From: Pelodera strongyloides | Taxonomy: Eukaryota > Nematoda > Chromadorea > Rhabditida > Rhabditidae | DNA length: 64,000 nt | Assembly (NCBI GenBank): GCA_036852015.1 | Contig: JAANDG010000397.1 | Span: forward strand, 1 to 64,000 | Direction of reading: 5' to 3' | In this document: piece by piece, positions 1-11,104 of the stretch | Numbering within the stretch: the stretch's first letter is position 1 | Layout of the letters: each line of letters opens with the position of its first letter | Program-made: the position numbers and the translations under genes | Notes under the pieces: generated by a model | Database searches by the model: none | What the model was told of the DNA's origin: nothing | The model's input: the letters and a program-made list of their open reading frames with translations, nothing else

Positions 1-262
1 CAATATCTCGATTCACAGTCCAACGCTCTACCTGTTGAGCTATGCTAGCTTATTATACGGATAACCCGCTGATCTACATTACCTTCAATGGCAAATATGC
101 ATGGTACCATTAGTCTAATGGAGATCCAAACTCATATTATACGTTTCCCTTATCATAAATGACTTTGTAGACGTGTGAATGTTTTAAGTAGGGTAAAATC
201 GGCCGAAGGCCGATTCCTCCAGTCGGAGAAGAGCCCGTAGGGCTCTTCGAACGGCTGGTTAA
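1..262 (-). repeat. tRNA-containing dispersed repeat (family T), truncated by window edge
   Basis: The first bases match, on the minus strand, the A-box half of a tRNA-like module (TAGCTCAACAGGTAGAGC) that recurs near 6600, 10200 and 10600. It is followed by the same flanking block (a GCATGGTACCATTAG-like stretch) and the same hairpin at 213-250, where GAAGAGCCC and GGGCTCTTC face each other. The B-box half would lie left of the window. The repeat context says dispersed element, not a working tRNA gene. Confidence 0.6.
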
Positions 263-398
263 TTATATATAGCAGTAGCCATGCAGTAATTTGTATGCAC
301 TTCGTTGGAAATTAGTTCAAAAGTGCAAAACGAATTTCGAGTATCTTTTGTTACTGTGCTAAAGGTTTATTTCTTGAATATTCTTGAAGATTTCTCAC

Positions 399-3300
399 CT
401 TCTTGAATAATTCCTTGCACGTGACTTCTTTTGAAGTATCAATTGTTTTCACGATACGTTTCCCGCTGTTCCCCCTTTTCGAAATTATAACGACTTTCAT
501 TTGATCTCTAAAAACAAACAAGTTAAAAAGATATAACTGGTTAAAGCGAAATACCGGCCGGTTTTGAAACGCACCGTGGACAGCTGAACTCTTAACTACT
601 TATGCTAATTTGTAAAAACTGCGGAGCTGCGTGTCAGCGTGTAGTTGTGCGTGTCACGCCTAGGCCCCGCGCCTCCCTCTTTTGGGCCATGGGCCGACAT
701 TTAACTTTCCCCATAATCGTGGAATTATCACAATACTTTACAAAAGGGGGCGGTCGATTAGGCCTGATCGATTGTTAGCAAAATAATAAAGATATTCGCT
801 GATTTATCGATCCTTTCTCTACTTTATAGAAAAAAATGCATTGAGTTACATTCTTGACATAAATAAGATAAGGGTGCTCCTGTACCGCGCCTACATCTAC
901 ATACATATAGGGTCTCTCTTGCGGCTATGTGGTTTTCTCAACAAAGGCTCTACGAAATTAAGCAATATATTGCAATATATTTTTCAATGATTTCATTCAG
1001 AATTAAAATTCTGAACGAATCATAACGGGATCGTCTAGTTATGCATATGTTCTTCTCAAAATCAGAAAGAAAAACATATTTTTGAGCACTTGTTTATTGA
1101 TAATATTTATTATGAACAACTATTGGTGCACTTCTTTGTATTTTCATTGTAAAATAGACTAAACAGAAGCAATAAAGACAAGTACCAGTGTTCCACCTTC
1201 CCCAATTGCGAAAGCTTACGAGAGGGTAGCTCTATAGGGTAGCTCCCATCTGCGGCGTACATAACATACATATAGCGCCTACTTCAAATTAAAGGGTCAG
1301 GCCCATTTCAAATGACCCCTATTTTTGATGAATCCATCTGATTCTTTATGTCAAATATAGTAGGATACGATATTTTTCTAATTTTCAAACGCAAAATTCA
1401 CGCAGTATTCTACAATTTACCATTGCCAGTCATACACAGCTATTTATCGCAGTTCTCACGCCCCTTCGCGCTAATTGGGCAATATGCTCTATTGGGCGTG
1501 GCAATCGCGATATCGGCCAATCAGCGCGAAGGGGCGTGACAACTGCGATAAATAGTTGGGTATGACTGGCAATGGTAAATTGCTGAATACTGCGTGAATT
1601 TTGCGTTTGAAAATTAGAAAAATATCGTATCCTACTATATTTGACATAAAGAATCAGATGGATTCATCAAAAATAGGGGTCATTTGAAATGGGCCTGACC
1701 CTTTAAAGAAATTACACAAAACTTCAACATTCTTCAAACTACCAGCAAATGACACTAAATGTAATTACAACGCGTATATTCACTTCTAATTCCAAGTTCC
1801 CAGAACTTCGCTTGCCCGTGAGCTTATCGCGGGACTCCCCACCGTTTTTAAGCCAATTTTTGCTGACTTTTTGCGGGCGTAACCCTAGGCCTAGGAGGCA
1901 TCCTTCTCGAGCATGAAACTTTTGTAGAAAATGGGCACTTTGTGAGACCCAAAATACAAAAAAAATGAAACAGTTTCAATCAAAAGTTTAGGCCAAATAA
2001 AATGTGCGCCCTGCAGAAAGTATTTACATTTTGCTATGTGAAAAGAGGACAAGATTTTACCGTGGTAAAGAGACTTTGTATTAGCTAGTTTGAGTCTCAT
2101 CTTATTGAAAACTAGAAAAAGAGCTCAATAAATTATGCCTGATGCTAGGAAACGTGGGCAATATTTCCTCCCTCTTGAAGCTAGAGCAAACGGTGGTTTC
2201 TCTGAAACCAAACTGGGCCATCTCTTGAACTGCGTTTGCTTTGGGCTTATTCATGCACGTATAAATTTTCCTTTGATGAGAAAAGAAATCTAATTCATCA
2301 TTTTTTTATTTCTTATATTTTGATACAAAACGGTGGTTATGTTTTGAACTGTCGGAAGTGTCCACGGATTGAGCAAGTAGACATGGGGTAAAGCAGCATT
2401 TTCAGTGGCGTCCAAAATTACTAACTTTGCATAAAAGAACTGACCTAGTTTTCCGTTTAGCTCTAGTTTCAAGAGGGGAGGAAATATTGCCCACGTTTCC
2501 TAGCATCAGGCATAATTTATTGAGCTCTTTTTCTAGTTTTGAATAAGATGAGACTCAAACTAGTTATACAAAGTCTCTTTTACACGACAAATTTTAATTT
2601 GTGTTTTTTGAATAAGCCGCATAAGAATGCTGGTGTACTCGATGTGTTTTAAAAACGGGACGGTATTTCGCTTTAAAAAAACAGCCGCAGTTTTTGAAAC
2701 TATGCTAGTCAACTGTATTCTTTCCCAGGAAACGATAGGTAGGCAACATCTCCGATAGTTAGATTTTTTCACATTATATAGAGTTTGATGTGTTGAAAAA
2801 AGAAAATCGAAAAATTAGCGCCAAACTTTACGGTGAAAAAAGTTATGAGCCCTCAAATAAAAGCCTAAAATCTCAAATATTGATTTCAAAGCAATTTTTT
2901 ATTCCCTTTAACGATTTTTTGTGGTTCAGTATTCCAACTGCACAAAACGAACTGCACTAAGACAGTCGGAATACTAAACCAAAAAAATAAAAAATTGCTT
3001 TGAAACCCATATATATTTGGAGATTTCAGACATGTGTTTCAGGGCTCATAACTTTTTTTTCCGTAAAGTTTGGCAGCTAATTTTTCGATTTTATTTTCAG
3101 CACCTCAAACTCGCCAGATTTTTTTTATTATAATATGCTAATTTACAATACAAGAAACTTCAGTTACCGCATAGTTTCAAACTTGGCCCTTATTACGCTA
3201 TAATGCTATAGCTATAGTGCAAAACGAAATGGGCACCAGCAAATATAATACTACTTAGGAGGAGCGTAATCTGCTCATAGGTCGTTTTCACCAACATTTA

Positions 3301-4058
3301 TGGGGTCTCGATGTATGGCAAAAATTGCCGGATTTTGCTTCCAAGTATGGCTAAAATTACCGTAGATTGGCACTACACGAGAACAACTATTTCTTGTTTA
3401 CATGGTGAATAACTTTTAGTAATTACTTAGATGTATACATATTCGTTTTAAAAAGTAATCTAACTGTTATCCAACGTTTTCCTTCAAAAAAGTAAATGTT
3501 GGTGAAATCCATCAAAAAGCGTGTTGACGCGTACTTCAGTCATAAATTTACTTAACCTAAGTACCTTTTTGATGGTCAAAAATTTATGACAGAAGTAAAT
3601 GTTGGTGAAATCCATCAAAAAGCGTGTGGCAGCGTACTTCAGTCATAAATTTACTTAACCTAAGTACCTTTTTGATGGTCAAAAATTTATGACAGAAGTA
3701 AATGTTGGTGAAATCCATCAAAAAGCGTGTGGCAGCGTACTTCAGTCATAAATTTACTTAACCTAAGTACCTTTTTGATGGTCAAAAATTTATGACAGAA
3801 GTAAATGTTGGTGAAAACGGCCTCAGAAGTCACTAGTCAGCAGAAAAGAGGCCTACATGTACACGACGAGGACGAGGTCATAAAGGCACAGAGTGAACAA
3901 CAAATTGGGCCACGAAAAGCAACAGGATACCGCCAACAAATAGATTCCACGGTCTCATATGTAATAAACAAGCGGTTCCTTCTGTTAGTTCCGGTAAAAA
4001 GGAAAACTTGCCTGGGTGTCCGAAGTAATTTGAGCCTTTTCATCTCTTTGATTTTCAT
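399..4058 (-). CDS. small basic protein gene, copy A (first two exons, 3' part off the window)
   Basis: Minus-strand exons at 4012-4058 (start codon at 4058-4056, begins MKIKEMKRLKLL) and 399-507 (contains MKVVIISKRGN and IDTSKEVT). Phases agree: exon 1 leaves two bases and exon 2 adds one. The protein is Lys/Arg-rich with no domain I recognise. Both exons match copy B at 27030-30141 closely in residues and in splice positions, which is the main reason to believe them. Exon 1 ends in CAG then GCAAGT, so the intron would be of GC-AG type; copy B has GTAAGT there. No CAG lies just before the start codon, unlike copy B, so SL trans-splicing may be lost. The 3.5-kb intron holds the 103-bp tandem array and several palindromes. 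Remaining exons would lie left of base 1. It could be a decaying paralogue, but both visible exons are open. Confidence 0.6.
1289..1706. mobile_element. TTAA-ended palindromic MITE (GGGTCAGGCCC ends)
   Basis: Sequence from TTAAAGGGTCAGGCCC to its reverse complement GGGCCTGACCCTTTAA. The arms stay nearly perfect for about 200 bp around a centre near 1490 with GCGCGAAGGGGCG-type stems. TTAA at both ends fits the target preference of piggyBac-type transposases. It lies inside the intron of gene copy A. No coding capacity. Confidence 0.75.
2065..2582. repeat. inverted repeat, arms about 120 bp
   Basis: The block around 2070-2190 (AAAGAGACTTTGTATTAG, GAGCTCAATAAATTATGCC, GGGCAATATTTCCTCC) reappears reverse-complemented at about 2462-2582. 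The 270-bp middle shows no gene. Probably a foldback/MITE inside the intron of copy A. Confidence 0.6.
2780..3115. repeat. palindromic element, arms about 150 bp
   Basis: GAAAATCGAAAAATTAGCGCC near 2803 pairs with GCTAATTTTTCGATTTTATT near 3083. ACTTTACGG and AGTTATGAGCCCT pair likewise, and the centre GGAATACT / AGTATTCC is near 2930-2975. Ends are ragged, so the boundaries are approximate. Confidence 0.6.
3299..3395. mobile_element. partial TA-flanked palindromic element (TGGGGTCTCGATG family)
   Basis: ATGGGGTCTCGATGTATGGC followed by TTGCTTCCAAGTATGGC and GGCACTACACGAGAACA matches the outer parts of the complete element at 52329-52619, without its centre. A deletion derivative of that family. 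Confidence 0.5.
3491..3817. repeat. tandem repeat, 103-bp unit, three copies plus a partial fourth
   Basis: Units start at 3491, 3594, 3697 and 3800 with AGTAAATGTTGGTGAAATCC, an exact 103-base spacing. Unit 1 differs from units 2 and 3 mainly at GTTGACGCG versus GTGGCAGCG. Each unit is itself an inverted repeat: CATCAAAAAG pairs with CTTTTTGATG and CATAAATTT with AAATTTATG. It lies in the intron of copy A. Confidence 0.85.
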
Positions 4059-4340
4059 TTGCGATTGTTGCGAAGGGTTTCAGACGCTACATAAGTTCAG
4101 TAAATTGACCAGGACAGTGACATTATTTTGCAGTCAATACGAAAATCACAGATACATTTTATATAGAGCACCACTCAAAAGACAGAGTAACTTGGCATCT
4201 TTGGAACTCTCGGTTATATGCGTACGCGCGATTGAGTTTTGTTCTACAGTGGTTGATGCACGAATCTTACAAGTACACAAAGTCGAAATAACACCAAATA
4301 CATAAAATCGCCGAATAATGCATAAAAATGATGGGCTCTA

Positions 4341-5182
4341 TTCAAGAATGGAAGTATAGCCGTCCCGTGGAGAAATAACCGTCCGGTGAGTGGGACAACG
4401 GATAACGGTCGCGTTGACGGGTTTTGACTATCTTATAATATAAAAGTACGTCCTCCGGCATACCGCTATTAGCAAGAAGGTGCTCAATTGCACGCATTAT
4501 CGCCTATCTGGTATGCTTCCCAATCGGGATTACCTACCAGTGGAAGAAAAAGACGCTATTCTGGAGAACTGGTAGGAGACGCGGCGCTTGTCGCGGTTTC
4601 CCTATTGATAGGGATTGGAAGTTGGAAGGGCTGTTGCTTTCATTAGGCCTACCAGTGGTTTGGCGGTGGTAGAGCTTTAGGAATGTTTCGTTTCAATTGC
4701 CCTTGATTTTCGATCTAGTTTCTGGATACTATTCACAACAAAATTCAGCAATACGGACACCTTCACTTTTGGAGCAATCGTTAGTTAATCCTTCTGATTC
4801 GAGAGCTCATATACAAAGCATGAAGACGCATGATGTACCTTGAGGCGTTCTATGAAACACTATGCTACCAAGCCTCCTCCCAACTTAATCGTACAAATAC
4901 ATTGAGAAATGAGTACTAGGACAAGACGTGGGATAATTATTGTGATCTAACATGGATTTTCATAGATAAACACTCGATACATCAAGTAATTAATCTTTTA
5001 GGGGCACAACGATTTGCTTAAAAACTTTCATTCACTTAAAAGCGCGCAAAGGAAAATGTGTTCCCAGTTTTTGGACGGCTCTGCTTCAACGGAACGGTTG
5101 GACCTCCCTAGGAATGGTTGAGCCCGCCATGGGACGGTTGACAACGGGCGTCTATACTTCCATGGGACGGCTATTCTTGAAG
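4341..5182. mobile_element. imperfect foldback element
   Basis: TTCAAGAATGGAAGTATAGCCGTCCC at the left is mirrored in pieces at the right by GTCTATACTTCCATGGGACG and GGCTATTCTTGAAG. The blocks are in rearranged order, and GGACGGTT/AACCGTCC units repeat inside. No coding region recognised inside. Confidence 0.45.
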
Positions 5183-5869
5183 AAAACCAAATGGCCTAAT
5201 TCTAGTAAAAGGAACGTGGTCTGCCCAGCCGGGTTACACTTACAGTTACAATAAGAATAATAGGCGGGGCTTCCTGAGGAGTGTCGAGAGGCCTCAGGAC
5301 TGAGGAGCAAATAAATCCGTTAGCATTTGAAATGGTTCCCAATTTTCTCGGACAGCAGCTGCCTTACACTACTTGTTAATTATAAGACGCAGAGAAGATG
5401 TTGCAGGCGACTCTCATGCCTACAAATTGTAACATCTGGTTAGTGACCATAAGTGCCGCAGGTGCAAGTACTTGCGAAAATGATGCGCGCTAAGGTGTGC
5501 ATGAACGCTAAGCCTGGGAAAAATTAACTGCGCGTTGAGTGCTCCACTATATTCGGGTAAAAGAATGCTTATTATTTGCCTGTTTATCTTTTTATAAACG
5601 AGAATTTGAAAGACGTATTATAATCTCAACGAAGCATTTACATAAAACAGAGAAATATGGAAAGTAACTGGTAGCATGACTCTGTTTGCATTGAACCACG
5701 GGAAAAAAGCTTATGCAAATGAACATAAATTTGGGATAAAAAATCGAACTGGATTCGAGCAACTCAGGTCATTGGAATGCAGTTGTTCACGATGCTCTTC
5801 AAAAACAAGGCTATGCATGGCTTTGGATCAATTCAGAAACCTAATTTAAGAGGATACAGGGGAAAGGAA

Positions 5870-6062
5870 GTTATAGAGAGAGGAGCATATAAGGACGTAA
5901 AAGAGAGAGAAAGAAGGAGAGCAAAGGGAGTGAGGATATAGCGAATTCAGCGAGGGGAGCGAGCGTAAGTGATGGATGAGGGAGAGAGGGAGAGAGAGAG
6001 GGGTGATGGGAATAAGGGAGAGAGAGAACGAGGGAGAGAGCGAGCGAGTGAGGGAAGTATAG
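5870..6062. repeat. GA-rich microsatellite
   Basis: Purine-rich stretch of GAGA/GAGG units on the plus strand with interruptions. Open frames across it are low-complexity artefacts. Confidence 0.8.
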
Positions 6063-6097
6063 AAAGGTTTGTTTCATCCCTACATCTTATTATAAAA

Positions 6098-6420
6098 AGG
6101 AGAAGAGTTTGTCATGCATTTTGTTTGTTTTAATGTCCACAACGAACTCTTATTATATAAAGGAGAAGAGTTTGTGGCCGGGTGAATTTATTTGTGATTA
6201 GGACCACAACGAAGCCCTTTCATAAAGTTTTTTCGACATTGAAACACAGCATACAAACCTATTGACGGTAAAGAGATGAACCCGCGCCCTTCGCTTTCCA
6301 GTCTACCTGTTGCGCCAAGACAGTTTGCTTTTGTATGTCACAAGCGCTGCACAATGCTCTCGGTAATGATTTAGCACGCAAATTTCACTTCCGCATCCAC
6401 GATTAGTCGACGCTTACTTT
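6098..6420 (-). repeat. degenerate copy of tRNA-containing repeat family T
   Basis: Contains the family edge TATAAAGGAGAAGAGTTTGT twice, the CCACAACGAA...CATAAAG block, and a worn minus-strand tRNA-like module near 6275-6320 (A-box-like GGCGCAACAGGTAGAC, B-box-like GGGTTCATCTC). Confidence 0.5.
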
Positions 6421-6690
6421 TCAAATAAGACGTTCTCGCGCGTGGTTTGAAATGAAAATACAATCTGCCGAAGTCCGATTCCGCCAGTCGGAGGAGCCCG
6501 TCCGTATGGCTCTTGAAACGGCTGGTCCGTTCATAAAGAAAATTTCATATACACAATCGAAAGAGGACAAAATCTTTGCCGCTGGCGGGATTCGAACCCA
6601 CAGCAGTATGCAATATCTCCACTCACAGTCCAACGCTCTACCTGTTGAGCTATGCTTGCCGCCCTGGATTGGAGCTACAATGAAGGCCCC
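6421..6690 (-). repeat. tRNA-containing repeat family T
   Basis: Minus-strand tRNA-like module at about 6580-6660: A-box TAGCTCAACAGGTAGAGC, B-box GGGTTCGAATCCC with a paired T stem, and a long region between the arms. The anticodon stem does not pair, so I do not call a functional tRNA. The CCAGTCGGAG...CCGT hairpin block lies on the other side. Confidence 0.6.
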
Positions 6691-6965
6691 AGACTTCTGA
6701 CAAAAAAAGCGAACCTGGTTTCTACACTCTCACGTCTATGTGTGATGAGCATATATGCCTGAAAAAAAAGTGGTAAATTTATGGAGAAGGACACATGAGA
6801 GGCGGGGCCAAGAATAGAATACCTTACAACATCAAAAGGGAATGGTGTTCTTGGCCGATTGGCCCCGTAGAGAGAAGTAGTGGGTAGGGGTAGGGAAGTG
6901 TAGTGTCAGCCAACGATCCAACGCTTTTCCTATCAATTTTACCGTTAACATCAATATGTTTTTAG

Positions 6966-9038
6966 TTGCGCCAATGAAGCCTCAGCTATGCGCACAACAT
7001 GCCGGCCGGGAAGCATTTTCGAAGGCTACCATGAAGGTAAGTATCTATTTTCTAATTTTCTTACACATTTCGTTTATGGAGTGTAAATAGAAGAACCACA
7101 GTGATATAGTCAGTTGTTTCTTATTACACCACTATAATTGTGCCGGATCTACTAGTTCATAAGGGTTGTGCCTTGACTGGTAATTACGGCACTGTCATCT
7201 CAATTTTAACTTATGTTTCAAATGTTTGAGCATTAGAGACGCCCGTAGGCAATTTATAGTTTTGACTTCGGTCGGGCTGAAATCGAACCCGCATCTTTGT
7301 ATGCCGGGCCCAAGGATGCGGGGAGGTCCTCCTTCCCCACAACCGAAACCCCATTTTTTCATTTGAAATCATAACTATAAATGTTTAACTTATGTAGAAG
7401 GACAGGCCCATCAAAGTAAACCTATATTTACGAAATATTCATAACATATATAGAGCATTTTTATTACAATACATACAAACAAAATTTAACATACTTTCGC
7501 CCTCGAGGACTTTTTCCGATGTGCTCATCCACATATATATATATACCGTAAAACCGCAGAGATCGAAGCTGTCTACGCAAATTTATCAAGAAATTAAAAA
7601 GCGAGCTAAATTTGCATATACACCTTGGAAGTCTGCAGCTTTCATATGCGGATGCGCACATCGGAAAAAGTCCTCGAGGGCGAAAGTAGGTGAAATTTGG
7701 TTTGTATATATTGTAATAAAAATGCTTTATATACATTGTGAACGTTTCGTAAATATAGATTTACTTTGATGGGCCTGTCCCTTTAATTTAGCTGAGCAAT
7801 ATGGAGCAATTTCTCCACCTGGAGGCCGGTTTCACAAAAATTTAACTCCGGGGTAGGGACCCTAACCCAGCCTCGCGAGAGAGAAACCCATTTCACAAAA
7901 ATTTAACCCGGGATAACTCTATCCCGAGCAGGGGTAAAGTTAACCCGTGACCTCATTTCCAAGCCAAACTCGGGGCAGGGTTAACCCGAGTCCAGACTCG
8001 GGTTAACCCAGGCTAGCTCTAACAAAGAGTTTCGCTATCAAAATTTGGTAACGAAATGCAATAAGAAAGGTCTTAGGAGTGTATTTAATGTATATTTATG
8101 TATTCTTTACATTTTTTTAAAAGAACTATAATTTGAACATACGAGAATTAAATATTTTCCATATTTTTTCGCATATTTTTTGCTTAATCGTCATAGACAA
8201 AAAAAAGGTATATAATAATAATACCCAAATATACCAGTAGTTTACTCTCCTTTCTTATATAACAGATAAGTAGCAATTCAGAGTGCCGTAGCATGAAATC
8301 CATACACAGAGCCAAGATTACATAATAAACCCCACAGCATCATGTTTTTCTTATAAACAACTCAAAATTTGCTACAAACTAAAAAAATAATACGTGCTCG
8401 ATAAGAAATCAAATAAGCTGTTATAAGTAAAACAAATTAAAATGCATAGTTTATCACCAAACTAAGTTTTTCACTCTTTATCACACGCGGGCATGGACCA
8501 ACAGATCCATCCGTGACCTTACTCGCCTTACTGGCAAGCTTTTTATTCAATTGCTGCATAATATTCAGACTAGAAGAGACTTTAACCTTCAATTATGCCC
8601 TTCCTTACATATCACATGCAAATAATTCGAACACTTTGCTAAAATCGAGTATAACAAACATTTTGGCCGGCTTTGGCTGCGTACTCAGCACAACGTTGTA
8701 TTTCAGGATGCGCTGCCAAAGGGATAGTGCCGGGTTAGCCGCCCTGCGGCGGCAAATCTTTGTGAAATGGGTGGAGGGTTAGCAGGTTAGCTACCCCACG
8801 GGGCAGCCACCCTGAGGATAAAGTTAACCTATCCTGACCGGAGTTAAATTTTTGTGAAACCGGCCTCTGGGTGTGAAAGTATGAGTGTAGACTTAAATAC
8901 GATTAAAAACTGAATATTTCGCTTTAAATGATATTTTGTCTTTTAGGCGAAGCTCTGTCGTTGCTGGACCTGGAGGCCTGGAGCCAGATGCTGACCGTCT
9001 GCAGAAGCGGACGAAGTTTTGACCTCACAATTACCTAG
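6966..9038 (+). CDS. putative 3' end of an unknown gene (two exons)
   Basis: Exon 6966-7036 follows TTTTTAG and ends before GTAAGT. Exon 8947-9038 follows TCTTTTAG and ends in TAG at 9036-9038. Lengths (71 and 92 nt) and phases fit one frame, reading ...MRTTCRPGSIFEGYHEG joined to EALSLLDLEAWSQMLTVC and ending FDLTIT. The GC-richer codons stand out from the flanks. Upstream exons were not found and no family was recognised. The 1.9-kb intron contains two MITEs (7385-7786, 7822-8867). It could be a relic or a chance pairing, though splice signals and phase agree. Confidence 0.4.
7385..7786. mobile_element. TTAA-ended palindromic MITE (GGGACAGGCCCATC family)
   Basis: AGGACAGGCCCATCAAAGTAA at the left mirrors TTACTTTGATGGGCCTGTCC at the right, with TTAA at both edges. 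Inner arms CGCCCTCGAGGAC and GTCCTCGAGGGCG also pair. A second, cleaner copy is at 28553-28949. Confidence 0.7.
7822..8867. mobile_element. 1-kb MITE with GAGGCCGGTTTCAC termini
   Basis: Left end GAGGCCGGTTTCACAAAAAT and right end ATTTTTGTGAAACCGGCCTC are exact reverse complements, followed by TTAACTCCGG / CCGGAGTTAA. GGTTAACCC-type palindromes fill both arms, and the AT-rich centre 8040-8500 is unlike the arms. It sits inside the putative intron 7037-8946. Confidence 0.65.
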
Positions 9039-9159
9039 ATTTGTTATGCTTGTAAATGTTTTAAGGTTTGCAATGTAAGATTCAATTCAGTGGATGTGAC
9101 GATGTGACTGCACATAAGGTTCAGTCGCAGTATGATTATATTTCTAAGCGTAATCTTTG

Positions 9160-9160
<1 letters not shown>

Positions 9161-9218
<58 letters not shown>
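9161..9218. repeat. AT dinucleotide microsatellite
   Basis: Almost pure TA/AT repeat, next to the GTACATCC minisatellite. Confidence 0.9.
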
Positions 9219-9219
9219 G

Positions 9220-9423
9220 GCTGGCTTATTGGAGAAGACACCCTCCATACATCCCCCGTGCAACCGTACATCTTCGTGCACCCCCGTACATCCCCGTACA
9301 TCCCGTCGCAATACTGTACACCCGCATACATCCCAGAGCAATACGGTACACCCTCATACATCCCGTGAGGTATACGTACACCCTCATACATCCCGTGTGG
9401 TATACGTGCATCCTCGTACATCA
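9220..9423 (-). repeat. minisatellite module, copy 1 (reverse orientation)
   Basis: Degenerate 10- to 25-bp units built on GTACATCCC / CATACATCCCGTG. The left edge is GGCTTATTGGAGAAGACACC. The same module appears reverse-complemented at 9655-9845 and 11275-11435. Frames reading MYEGVRIPHG-like repeats are its by-product. Confidence 0.75.
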
Positions 9424-9982
9424 CGACATTTTCAAACGAAACATAAGAGCAAATTGGTGTTGTTAGAACACACAATAAATTATTTGAGGTGTTTATTTTA
9501 GATTACGCATTTGGTACTTTGTGCTAATCAGAGTGAGTTTCTCTCCTTTTGGCGTGGGACCAGCTTGTCACTTGGCTATTGTCCAAGACCAGATGTACCC
9601 TACCCCTGTACCCCTACCCTATGCGCCTCTCTTTGTACTCTTATCTGTAAAGTGATGTACGAGGATGTACGTATACCCCACGGTATGTATGAGGGTTTAC
9701 GTATACCTCACGGGATGTATGAGGGTGTACCGTCGGGATGTACGGGGATGTACGGGGGTGCACGAAGATGTACGGCATCCCGACGGGATGTACGGGGGTG
9801 TACAAAGATGTGCGGATGCACGAGGGATGTATGGAGGATGTAGATGGAGAGAAACTGGAGAGAAACTCTGGTTAGCACAAATTACCAAATACGCAATCTA
9901 AAATAAACACCTCAAATAATTTATTGCGTGTTCTAACAACACCAACAATCAATTTGCTCTTATGTTTCGTTTGAAAATGTCG
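9424..9982. mobile_element. foldback with 125-bp arms enclosing a minisatellite module
   Basis: ACGACATTTTCAAACGAAAC...TTTATTTTAGATTACGC at about 9423-9546 is repeated in reverse complement at about 9859-9982 with small differences. The loop contains minisatellite copy 2 (9655-9845), inverted relative to copy 1 just outside the left arm. Confidence 0.7.
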
Positions 9983-10105
9983 TATGTGTGCTCCATTTGG
10001 CATTGGTCCAGGGTATCATTTTCTCCGTATCCCTACCTGTACAGGCTAAGATACTTGGAGGTGATAGTTTCTCTTTATATCTGAATATCTTATTATCTTA
10101 GTATA

Positions 10106-10453
10106 TAAAGGAGAAGAGTTTACTTTTTTGTTTGGTGAACATAACGAAATCTTTCCATAAAGAAAATTTCCTATTGCAAAGAGCATACAAAATCGTTGCC
10201 GCTGGCGAGATTCGAACCCACAGCACCGCACAACCTCTCGATTCATAGTCCAACGCTCTACCTGTTGAGCTATGCTAGCTTATCATAAGGATAATCCTCT
10301 GCCCTACATACAGCACCTTCAATGGCAAATTTGCATGGTCGAGCATTAGTCGAGTGGAGATCCAAACTGTTTATTATACGTTTCCACAATCAGAGACGTG
10401 TGGCCGATTCCTCCAGTCTGAGAAGAGCCCGTAGGGCTCTTCGAACGGCGGGT
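10106..10453 (-). repeat. tRNA-containing repeat family T, near-complete copy
   Basis: From TATAAAGGAGAAGAGTTT through the minus-strand tRNA-like module (10199-10276; A-box TAGCTCAACAGGTAGAGC, B-box GGGTTCGAATCTC) to the 10406-10446 hairpin with AAGAGCCC and GGGCTCTT stems. It abuts the next copy directly. Confidence 0.65.
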
Positions 10454-10886
10454 ATAATATAAAGGAGAAGAGTTTGTTTATGACTTTGTCACAGACTTTG
10501 TTTATGATATTGTTTTTATGTGCACAACGAAAGCCGTTCATAAAGAAAATTTCCTTTTCTCAATGGAAAGATCATACAAAATCTTTGCCGCGTGCGAGAT
10601 TCAAACCCACAGCAGCACAGAACTTCTCGATTCATAGTCCAACGCTCTACCTGTTGAGCTATGCTAGCTTATTGGACGATGATCTTATAGTAGGAGATAG
10701 AAGAGCAAGTGCACTTACAAATTTGCATGTCTTGCAAAAAAACTTGAAGTCCCGAGCCACCTTATACGTTTCCACATGAACGTACATGAACGTCTGTTTT
10801 CCTTTGTAGAAATTCCTTTTTTTTTAAGTAGGGTAACAGATTCCTCCAGTCGGAGAAGAGCCCGTAGGGCTCTTCGCACGGCTGGC
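10454..10886 (-). repeat. tRNA-containing repeat family T, tandem second copy
   Basis: Same order of blocks as the preceding copy: TATAAAGGAGAAGAGTTTGT, a CACAACGAAAGC block, a worn tRNA-like module at about 10585-10667, then the AAGAGCCCGTAGGGCTCTT hairpin at 10855-10875. The two copies lie head to tail. Confidence 0.65.
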
Positions 10887-11104
10887 ATAGATATATATTG
10901 AATTGAAGATGCAGAAAACGGGTGTTAGGTGGTAACGGGTTTGTGAAGTGATGAGCGAAGAAAGCTTCATCGTCTATGATTATGAAAATGAACATGGTTT
11001 TTTTATTGGAACATTGATAAAATTGGAGCATAGGGTATTCTCAGTGAAACAGTTAATGCTTTTTTTTTCGTAATTTTCATTCGATATTTAGTCACACCAT
11101 TCAT

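Noticed and set aside
3491..3817. CRISPR-like array
   Set aside because: The units are contiguous near-identical 103-bp tandem copies without unique spacers, and the genome is a nematode.
5448..5500. Nuclear-receptor-like Cys pairs (HKCRRCKYLRK)
   Set aside because: Only about ten residues before a stop, with no second zinc finger or splice signals around it.
6580..6660. tRNA gene on the minus strand (also near 10199, 10585, 14800, 15672, 16770, 33827)
   Set aside because: A- and B-boxes are good, but anticodon and acceptor stems do not pair, and most modules recur inside dispersed repeats, so they are tRNA-derived repeat parts.
7816..8980. ACCTGGAGGCC shared between the MITE left edge and the exon at 8947-9038, suggesting exon capture
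   Set aside because: Eleven bases of similarity is too short to distinguish from chance.
9044..9501. Overlapping open frames with repeated MYEGVRIPHG or HPHTSR units as a repeat protein
   Set aside because: The pattern follows from the GTACATCCC minisatellite, is open in several frames on both strands, and has no splice or start support.
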